A DNA stretch of 11,891 bases from JBMNQI01 sp050944055 (GTDB lineage Bacteria; Bacillota; Clostridia; Oscillospirales; Oscillospiraceae): NCBI GenBank assembly GCA_050944055.1, contig JBMNQI010000064.1:1-11891 (forward strand), given 5' to 3'. The first letter of the stretch is position 1; the number at the start of each line of letters is the position of its first letter. The notes beneath the pieces were generated by a model. The model was not told the DNA's origin. It ran no database searches and was given only the letters and a program-made list of their open reading frames with translations. The position numbers and the translations under genes are program-made. This document shows, in pieces, positions 7,039-11,891 of the stretch.

Positions 7039-8370
7039 ATGAGTTACGAATACAGCGACAGGCCCAACCGCGACTACACGCCATCCGCCTATTACGCGCA
7101 GCCCGGCCCTTTCCCGCAGCCTCCGAAAAAGCGCGGGCATAAAGCGCTGAAAATTATCGCGCTCTGCCTCGTCATGCTCTTCCTCGGCGGCGTTACAACC
7201 GCGGCCGGCATAATATTCTCCGGCTGGTTCTCGGATTATAACGCGATAACCGGCGCCGCGGCCGAGTCTCAGGATACGGAAAGCGGCTCTTTGAACGCGG
7301 ACAGCAGCCCCGGCGAAAAAATCTCTTTGCCGGCGCTGAAAACCTTCTCCAAGGACTCCGAAGCGATGTCCGCCTCCGAAATCTATTCAAAATACGTCGA
7401 GAGCGTCGTCGCCATAAAGACGGAGAGCACTTACGCGAACATCTTCGGCCAATCCAGCACATACGCAAGCTCCGGCACCGGATTTATCATCAGCGAGGAC
7501 GGCTATATTCTCACAAATAACCATGTGGTTGAAGACGCCTCGATCGTAACCGTCACGCTTTTCTCCGGTGAAAGCTACACCGCGAGAGTCGTGGGAGCGG
7601 ACTCGCAAAACGACATAGCCGTCGTGCATATTGAAGCCACCGCCCTCAAGCCCGTCAACCTCGGCGACTCCGACGATATAATCGTGGGCGAGGACGTCGC
7701 CGTCATCGGCAACCCGCTCGGCGAGCTCACCAACACGCTCACCACCGGCATAGTATCGGCTGTCGACCGCATGATAAATATTGACGGCACGCCTATAAGC
7801 ATGTTCCAGATTGACGCGGCGGTCAACTCCGGCAACTCCGGCGGACCCGTATTTGATTCCACCGGGCGTGTTGTCGGCATAGTCTCGGCAAAGTCTGCCG
7901 GCACCTCCGTCGAGGGACTCGGCTTTGCCATCCCCATAAACGACGCCCTCGCAGTCGCCAAGGAGCTTGTCGAGCACGGATATGTAACCGGCAGGCCGTA
8001 TATCGGCATCACGGTACAGACTATAAGCGCCACTACCGCGGCCTACTATGATGTGCCTCAGGGCGCGCTGGTCGCTTCCGTCGGTGCAGGCAGCCCCGCC
8101 GAAAAGGCCGGCATGCAGAAAAGCGACATTATTACGATGTTCGGCGATACCGAGGTAAAATCAGTCGTCGACCTGACAACCGCTAAAAACAAATACTCCC
8201 CGGGCGACAAAGTCGACGTCAAAGTTTACAGGGGCAACGGCTACCTGACGCTTACGCTGACGCTTGGCGAAGCCGGCGCGGAGAACGGAACCTCTGCGGG
8301 CTCCGTTCCAAGCCAGCAGTTCCCGGTCCCCAGCTTCGACTTCGGCTTCGGCGGCGGCAACGCGTTTTAA
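7039..8370 (+). CDS. htrA: Membrane-anchored serine protease, HtrA/DegP family, with PDZ domain
   Basis: Cell-surface quality-control protease, 443 residues. The ATG at 7039 has AAGGAG (7025-7030) 8 bases upstream; the GTG at 7030 overlaps that site and is unlikely. A Tyr/Pro-rich cytoplasmic tail (1-33) is followed by one membrane segment (about 36-62), a linker, then a trypsin-like domain (about 112-310) with the catalytic triad His162 (TNNHVVED), Asp192 (NDIAVV) and Ser267 (GNSGGPV). A PDZ domain spans about 320-410, with YIGITVQ at its start and SPAEKAGMQKSDII inside. The last 33 residues are low-complexity, ending FDFGFGGGNAF. The architecture matches Gram-positive HtrA/YvtA-type proteases that degrade misfolded exported proteins. 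Monocistronic, with a terminator 35 bases downstream. The symbol is by family; the exact paralogue is not resolved. Confidence 0.92.
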   Translation: MSYEYSDRPNRDYTPSAYYAQPGPFPQPPKKRGHKALKIIALCLVMLFLGGVTTAAGIIFSGWFSDYNAITGAAAESQDTESGSLNADSSPGEKISLPALKTFSKDSEAMSASEIYSKYVESVVAIKTESTYANIFGQSSTYASSGTGFIISEDGYILTNNHVVEDASIVTVTLFSGESYTARVVGADSQNDIAVVHIEATALKPVNLGDSDDIIVGEDVAVIGNPLGELTNTLTTGIVSAVDRMINIDGTPISMFQIDAAVNSGNSGGPVFDSTGRVVGIVSAKSAGTSVEGLGFAIPINDALAVAKELVEHGYVTGRPYIGITVQTISATTAAYYDVPQGALVASVGAGSPAEKAGMQKSDIITMFGDTEVKSVVDLTTAKNKYSPGDKVDVKVYRGNGYLTLTLTLGEAGAENGTSAGSVPSQQFPVPSFDFGFGGGNAF

Positions 8371-8399
8371 ATGAAATCATACCTGCATGATCTGTGACG

Positions 8400-8433
8400 A
8401 AAAAGAGCATCCGGTCCGCCGGGTGTTCTTTTT
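8400..8433. terminator. Bidirectional intrinsic terminator after htrA
   Basis: Stem 8405-8414 with 8419-8428 (GAGCATCCGG/CCGGGTGTTC, two G-T wobbles, loop TCCG). Five A at 8400-8404 and five T at 8429-8433 flank it, so both strands get a U tract. It ends htrA on the plus strand and can also stop minus-strand transcripts from trpB. Confidence 0.85.
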
Positions 8434-8460
8434 ATGAACACGGGAATGGATATAAACAGG

Positions 8461-8489
8461 GGGCGGCCGCCGGTTTACGGCAGCCGCCC
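8461..8489 (-). terminator. Hairpin after trpB
   Basis: Inverted repeat GGGCGGC (8461-8467) with GCCGCCC (8483-8489), extended after one mismatch by GCCG/CGGC, with loop GTTTA. It lies 7 bases past the trpB stop on the minus strand and is followed there by CCTGTTTATAT. The U tract is imperfect; with 8400-8433 it may form a tandem terminator. Confidence 0.55.
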
Positions 8490-8496
8490 GTCACCG

Positions 8497-9861
8497 CTAG
8501 TCGATGTAAACCAGCGACTCAAAGCCCTTCTGCAATTCCTCGTCTGTGGGCACATAGTCCGTCATTTTCCCAGTGTTGAACGCCTGATAAGCGCTCAGAT
8601 CAAAGTACCCCGTTCCCGAGAGGCAGAATACTATGGTCTTTTCCTCGCCTGTCTCGCGGCAGCGCAGGGCTTCGTCCAGCGCGACGCGTATAGCGTGGCT
8701 CGATTCGGGAGCCGGCAGTATGCCCTCAACGCGGGCGAAGTAAGTCGCGGCCTCGAAGACCTTGGTCTGCTCAACGGCGACAGCCTCGATATACCCGTCG
8801 TGGTACAGCTGTGAGACAATAGGGCTCATGCCGTGGTAGCGAAGGCCGCCGGCGTGGTTCGGAGAGGGCATGAAGCCGCAGCCGAGCGAGTACATTTTGG
8901 CAAGCGGCGTTGTGCGGCCCGTATCGGCGTAGTCGTAGGCGAAGCGGCCGCGCGTCAGCGTCGGGCAGGAAACGGGCTCGACGGCTATAAGGCGCACGTC
9001 GCTTTTCCCTCTTAGCTTGTCGGCGGCGAAGGAGGAGATAAGCCCGCCGAAGTTGGAGCCGCCGCCGACGCAGCCTATGACGATGTCGGGCTTAACGCCG
9101 TATTTATCCAGGGCGGCCTTCGTTTCGAGGCCTATTACGCTCTGGTGAAGCAGGACATGGTTTAAAACTGAGCCGAGCACATAGCGCGTATCCGGGTTCT
9201 TCAGCGAAACCTCCATCGCCTCGGAGATGGCGCAGCCCAGGCTCCCGCCCGTGTCCGGATGCTCGGCGAGGATTTTGCGCCCCGATTCCGTAGTATTGGA
9301 CGGCGAGGGTATGACCTGCGCCCCGTAAGTCTCCATGACGGCCTTTCGGTAAGGCTTCTGCTGTGCCGAGACCTTGACCATGAAGACGTTCAGATCGAGG
9401 CCGTAATAGGCGCAGGCCATGGAGAGGGCTGTGCCCCACTGCCCGGCGCCGGTCTCAGTCGTAACTCCTTTAAGGCCCTGCTCCTTCGCGTAATAGACCT
9501 GGGCGATGGCGGAATTGAGCTTATGGGAGCCGGAGGTGTTTGTGCCCTCGAATTTGTAGTATATCTTTGCCGGACTGTCCAGCTCCTTTTCAAGATGGTA
9601 GGCGCGGACCAGCGGCGAGGGGCGGTAGGTCATGTAGTAATCGAGAATGCCCTCGGGAATCTCGATAAACTCGTCGGTATCATTCAGCTCCTGATTGACG
9701 CACTCGGAGCAGAAAACCTGCTTGAGCGCTTCGGTGGGAGCGACCTCAAAAGAGCCTGGGAGTATAAACGGCGCGGGCTTTGTCTGCATAGCAGCGCGTA
9801 CATTGTGCCAATATCTCGGCATTTCCTCTTCCGTAAGATAGATCTTGTGGGGTACTGACAT
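8497..9861 (-). CDS. trpB: Tryptophan synthase beta chain, TrpB2 type
   Basis: A 454-residue PLP enzyme of the TrpB2 branch, longer than the usual TrpB of about 400 residues because of an N-terminal extension. Expected reaction: serine plus indole to tryptophan, in the cytoplasm. Lys114 in EGTNTSGSHKLNSA is the predicted Schiff-base lysine; TETGAGQWG (135-143) holds the catalytic Glu136, with Trp142 where standard TrpB has His; GCVGGGSN (263-270) is the PLP phosphate loop. TYRPSPLVRA near 78-87 and GSVLNHVLLHQ (230-240) are also typical of TrpB2. The ATG at 9861 has AAAGGAG (9869-9875) 7 bases upstream. No trpA or other trp gene lies alongside. A tRNA-Trp T-box leader precedes it, which supports a role in tryptophan supply rather than an unrelated serine or threonine lyase. 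Confidence 0.9.
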   Translation of the reverse strand: MSVPHKIYLTEEEMPRYWHNVRAAMQTKPAPFILPGSFEVAPTEALKQVFCSECVNQELNDTDEFIEIPEGILDYYMTYRPSPLVRAYHLEKELDSPAKIYYKFEGTNTSGSHKLNSAIAQVYYAKEQGLKGVTTETGAGQWGTALSMACAYYGLDLNVFMVKVSAQQKPYRKAVMETYGAQVIPSPSNTTESGRKILAEHPDTGGSLGCAISEAMEVSLKNPDTRYVLGSVLNHVLLHQSVIGLETKAALDKYGVKPDIVIGCVGGGSNFGGLISSFAADKLRGKSDVRLIAVEPVSCPTLTRGRFAYDYADTGRTTPLAKMYSLGCGFMPSPNHAGGLRYHGMSPIVSQLYHDGYIEAVAVEQTKVFEAATYFARVEGILPAPESSHAIRVALDEALRCRETGEEKTIVFCLSGTGYFDLSAYQAFNTGKMTDYVPTDEELQKGFESLVYID

Positions 9862-9922
9862 AGCAATTCTCCTTTCGCTGAGCGTGAGCGCTCATATTTT
9901 TTCAAGCATCGTTTATAAAATG

Positions 9923-9954
9923 AAAAATCCCGTCCCCGATAACAGGGACGGGAT
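9923..9954 (-). terminator. T-box regulated terminator
   Basis: A perfect 10-bp stem, ATCCCGTCCC pairing with GGGACGGGAT (9945-9954 with 9927-9936), 8-base loop, followed on the minus strand by UUUUUCAUUUU. Its 5' arm is shared with the antiterminator at 9944-9975, so the two folds exclude each other. It stops transcription before trpB when tRNA-Trp is charged. Confidence 0.9.
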
Positions 9955-10179
9955 AGATTCCCGCTGTACCACCCTTGGTGTTATCCGCACAGTCATGCGT
10001 TGCCTTTTAATAACGGGGAGGCCGCCCCCGTCGCCGGATACTCGGCCAATAAGCCTTTCACGGCGCCCTCCCGGGTCCATTCACCGCCGCCGTGCCTGCT
10101 GCTTTCCACCATCCGCAGCTCTCTGTGAAGCCGTACGCGCGCCTACTAATCCCGGTCAACGGTTTTCTTCTTCATGTTT
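9923..10179 (-). promoter_or_regulatory. T-box riboswitch leader (tRNA-Trp) of trpB
   Basis: Leader RNA that senses uncharged tRNA and permits transcription of trpB. Stem I: CCGGG (10151-10155) pairs with CCCGG (10071-10075). Directly 5' of the latter lies GAA-UGG-A, with the Trp codon UGG at 10077-10079 as specifier. The distal part has AGAGAG (10119-10124) and a GCTGC/GCAGC hairpin. The T-box AAGGGTGGTACAGCG lies at 9962-9976. Antiterminator: AGGG (9972-9975) pairs with CCCU (9944-9947) and GCGGG (9960-9964) with CCCGU (9948-9952), leaving UGGUACA bulged. The competing terminator is at 9927-9954. The switch can be read directly from the sequence. The 5' end is inferred from the promoter. 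Confidence 0.92.
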
Positions 10180-10185
10180 TATAGC

Positions 10186-10214
10186 ATGATAATCGGTTAT
10201 TCCGGTTTTGTCAA
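10186..10214 (-). promoter_or_regulatory. Promoter of the T-box leader and trpB
   Basis: On the minus strand a perfect TTGACA (10209-10214), a 17-base spacer and TATCAT (10186-10191). Initiation would fall near 10179, just ahead of T-box stem I. The -35 box lies 7 bases past the stop codon of the helicase loader gene. Confidence 0.75.
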
Positions 10215-10221
10215 TAGTTTT

Positions 10222-11202
10222 TTAAGATTTTTTTTGCAGGCGTATATCTTTGCCATATAGATACAGTATAGTAAACTCGCCGAGGAGCCTTGAAAAAATC
10301 TGGGGAGTATAGCGCTTTCCGACCTCGTCCAGCGTCAGGTTGGAGTTGATTACCGTGGGCTTTCCGCGCACAAGCCGCGTGTTGATCAGCGTGTAGAGCG
10401 CGCTCTGCGTAAACGCGGTCGTCATCTCCGTGCCAAGGTCGTCCATTATCAAAAGGTCGCAGCTTTCAAAACGCTCGACCGCCGCTCGGGCATCCTCGTC
10501 CCGGGCAAATCGGGCAAGCTCGTATTTATCGAAGATGGAAACAGCCGTATCGTAGACCACGGAGAACCCTCTTTCCGAAACAGTGCGCGCTATGCAGGCA
10601 GAGAGGAATGTCTTGCCAAGGCCTGTGCCGCCGTTGAGAAACAGGCTTCGCTTCTCGCTTCCGAAATTCTCCGAAAAATCCAGGCAGGCTTCATATACTT
10701 TCCGGGCTAGCTTTCGCGGCGATTTGCCTATAGCCGGGTCAGGCTCGTCCGAATAGCAGTCAAGGCGGAAGCTGTCAAATCGCTGGTCCTGAAGGTCGAG
10801 CATGGAGCTGAGCTCCAGGTTCGCCTCCTGCTTATACAGCTCCCGGAGGCAGCGGCATTCGCGGCCGTCGGGCAGTATGCCCCTGTCGGCGCAAAGCGGG
10901 CAAAAATGCCTGTCGTCTAAGTAGTCGAAAGAATAGCCATGGGAGGTAAGCAGCTCCGCTTTTTCGGCCCGAAGCTCAAGAGCGCGGCCGCGCAGCATTT
11001 CCAATTCCTCCCGGGCGCCTTTTTGAAGCGAGGCAAGCGCGACACGGGACATGATAGAGCGGAGCTCGGCGTCTATCTCTGCGATTCTGGGTATGGCAAG
11101 AGAGGCTTCGCGGCGGCGCGCCGCCGTCTCGGCCTCGTATCTGTTTCGGCGCTCGCGCAGGCGCGCCTGAGCCCGCGCGCGGATTTTCGGGTCGTCGGAC
11201 AT
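10222..11202 (-). CDS. DnaI/DnaC-like helicase loader, AAA+ ATPase
   Basis: A 326-residue ATPase of the DnaC/DnaI/IstB family, expected to help load the replicative helicase at the origin or at restarted forks. Residues about 1-85 are charged and helical, possibly coiled coil. A cysteine set C101-x2-C104-x11-C116-x-C118 suggests a zinc site, like the N-terminal zinc domain of Bacillus DnaI. The AAA+ part starts near 160: Walker A GGTGLGKT (191-198), Walker B LLIMDDLGTE (250-259), sensor 1 INSNLT (285-290) and a likely arginine finger in FSRLLGE (303-309). The ATG has GAGGTGA just upstream and follows the DnaD-like gene by 30 bases, so the two are co-transcribed. An IstB transposition helper is the alternative, but there is no transposase, and the DnaD partner argues for replication. 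Confidence 0.88.
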   Translation of the reverse strand: MSDDPKIRARAQARLRERRNRYEAETAARRREASLAIPRIAEIDAELRSIMSRVALASLQKGAREELEMLRGRALELRAEKAELLTSHGYSFDYLDDRHFCPLCADRGILPDGRECRCLRELYKQEANLELSSMLDLQDQRFDSFRLDCYSDEPDPAIGKSPRKLARKVYEACLDFSENFGSEKRSLFLNGGTGLGKTFLSACIARTVSERGFSVVYDTAVSIFDKYELARFARDEDARAAVERFESCDLLIMDDLGTEMTTAFTQSALYTLINTRLVRGKPTVINSNLTLDEVGKRYTPQIFSRLLGEFTILYLYGKDIRLQKKS

Positions 11203-11232
11203 GTGATCACCTCGGGGAATATATTAGTCGCG

Positions 11233-11891
11233 CTAATCCTTAAGCAGCCTTTCGACCGCGGCGCGCTCGTGCTCGCCCATGACAGGCTTCGCCTTATCCT
11301 GCCTGCGGTCGCCCTTTTCAATCTGCTCGACCGTCATAAGCCCTTTTCTGTGCCAGCTTTGGATTATCGAGTCCATGTATTTCCAGCTCATTTTTCCTGT
11401 CCGCAGGGCGGTAATATCATATGCTTTTTCGATTTCATCCGGGCCGAAGCCGAGACCGAGCCAGGCTGATATATATTTTTCCTCGGTCTTTGATAAGCTG
11501 CGCCCCGTAATACCCATAGCCCGCGCGGCACGGTACGTGCTCTTTCGGCGCTCGTTTCGGCTCCTTATATACTCCTCGGCCTGTTCGAGCGTCGCTATGC
11601 CCTCGTTTGCCCATTCGGCCGCTATGTGCGCGATATATGTAACCGAAGGAGTTTTCGACTCCCCGTGGCGGCGGCGGTATTCCTCGACGCAGTCGTTTAA
11701 AAGCAGGACCAGAACCGCGCCGCCCAGCCCCTGAACCGCGTAAATATAGTACAGCTTTTCAAGCTCGGCCTGAGACAGCGCACGCCCAAAAAGGCGCTCC
11801 GCTTCGCCGCAGCCGTCGCGGAAATCCGGCCTCGTTTTAATCGCCTCGGCCAGTTCAAAAGCGGAGGCCGGCGGCGTCTCAGCCTCGGGGA
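11233..11891 (-). CDS. DnaD-domain replication protein, 3' part (start outside window)
   Basis: The frame stays open from the window edge to the stop at 11233, giving 218 residues; the Met at 11517 is internal, not the start. Two DnaD/DnaB-type helical domains appear in tandem, at visible residues about 28-108 and 124-192. Each ends with the Y-x3-I-x3-W motif known from DnaD: Y85/I89/W93 (YIAHIAAEW) and Y171/I175/W179 (YMDSIIQSW). The second also carries WLGLGFGPDEIEKAYDIT, typical of the domain. Family members act in primosome assembly with the helicase loader, which is encoded 30 bases downstream. An N-terminal winged-helix part is expected outside the window. Called DnaD-like because orthology to dnaD itself cannot be decided from this part. 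Confidence 0.85.
   Translation of the reverse strand, partial: PEAETPPASAFELAEAIKTRPDFRDGCGEAERLFGRALSQAELEKLYYIYAVQGLGGAVLVLLLNDCVEEYRRRHGESKTPSVTYIAHIAAEWANEGIATLEQAEEYIRSRNERRKSTYRAARAMGITGRSLSKTEEKYISAWLGLGFGPDEIEKAYDITALRTGKMSWKYMDSIIQSWHRKGLMTVEQIEKGDRRQDKAKPVMGEHERAAVERLLKD

Noticed and set aside
7387..8033. Two long minus-strand frames (7387-7977 and 7575-8033) opposite htrA
   Set aside because: The plus strand encodes an intact protease and PDZ domain; the antisense proteins show no domain or ribosome site.
9259..9858. 199-codon plus-strand frame opposite trpB
   Set aside because: It mirrors the trpB coding sequence, has no recognisable motif, and the opposite strand has full TrpB2 motifs.
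9845..10189. 114-codon plus-strand frame over the T-box region
   Set aside because: The region is fully explained by the T-box leader on the other strand; the frame owes its length to structured RNA sequence.
10939..11469. 176-codon plus-strand frame opposite the replication genes
   Set aside because: It crosses the gap between two well-supported minus-strand genes and has no recognisable domain.
11233..11517. A separate 94-residue gene starting at the Met at 11517
   Set aside because: The same frame stays open upstream to the window edge and encodes another DnaD-type domain, so the Met is internal to a longer protein.
1..11891. Mobile element, CRISPR array, tRNA or rRNA
   Set aside because: No transposase or integrase protein, no regularly spaced direct repeats, no tRNA cloverleaf and no rRNA sequence were recognised on either strand.

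Overview
The window reads as ordinary chromosomal DNA of a GC-rich Gram-positive bacterium, most likely a member of Clostridia (Oscillospirales- or Christensenellales-like; rank below class is not resolved). The reasons are strong Shine-Dalgarno sites, a Gram-positive-style lipoprotein binding protein, a tRNA-sensing T-box leader, and a DnaD-like plus DnaI/DnaC-like helicase-loading gene pair. No insertion sequence, CRISPR array, tRNA, rRNA, integrase or phage gene was seen.

Layout. 1-871 (+): the 3' end of an ABC ATPase gene overlapping a complete ABC-2 type permease. 937-972: a hairpin terminator between convergent genes. 1090-3033 (-): a 647-residue Old Yellow Enzyme/enoate reductase-type flavoprotein with FMN, 4Fe-4S and FAD/NAD(P) modules. 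3034-3252: a divergent promoter region. 3253-5706 (+): a polar amino acid ABC importer in the order binding lipoprotein, permease, ATPase, with a strong hairpin between the first two genes. 5851-6663 (+): proC with its own sigma-A-like promoter. 6664-7038: two hairpins and an AT-rich stretch with perfect inverted repeats. 7039-8370 (+): a membrane-anchored HtrA/DegP protease. 8497-9861 (-): a stand-alone TrpB2-type tryptophan synthase beta chain. 9923-10179 (-): its T-box leader with a UGG (Trp) specifier, a resolvable antiterminator/terminator switch and a good upstream promoter. 10222-11891 (-): helicase loader ATPase, and upstream of it a DnaD-domain protein running off the window edge.

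How the parts fit. The importer, proC, the T-box-controlled trpB2 and the flavoprotein reductase suggest an amino-acid-using anaerobe, but only the importer genes form a clear functional operon. The T-box links trpB2 expression to uncharged tRNA-Trp, so this solitary beta chain is probably used for tryptophan supply. The DnaD-like and DnaI-like genes form a replication-initiation pair.

I found no convincing new system. The most informative features are regulatory: the Trp T-box with a T-box bulge that does not ideally match the usual tRNA-Trp discriminator base, the importer's intercistronic hairpin, and the AT-rich palindromes in front of htrA.
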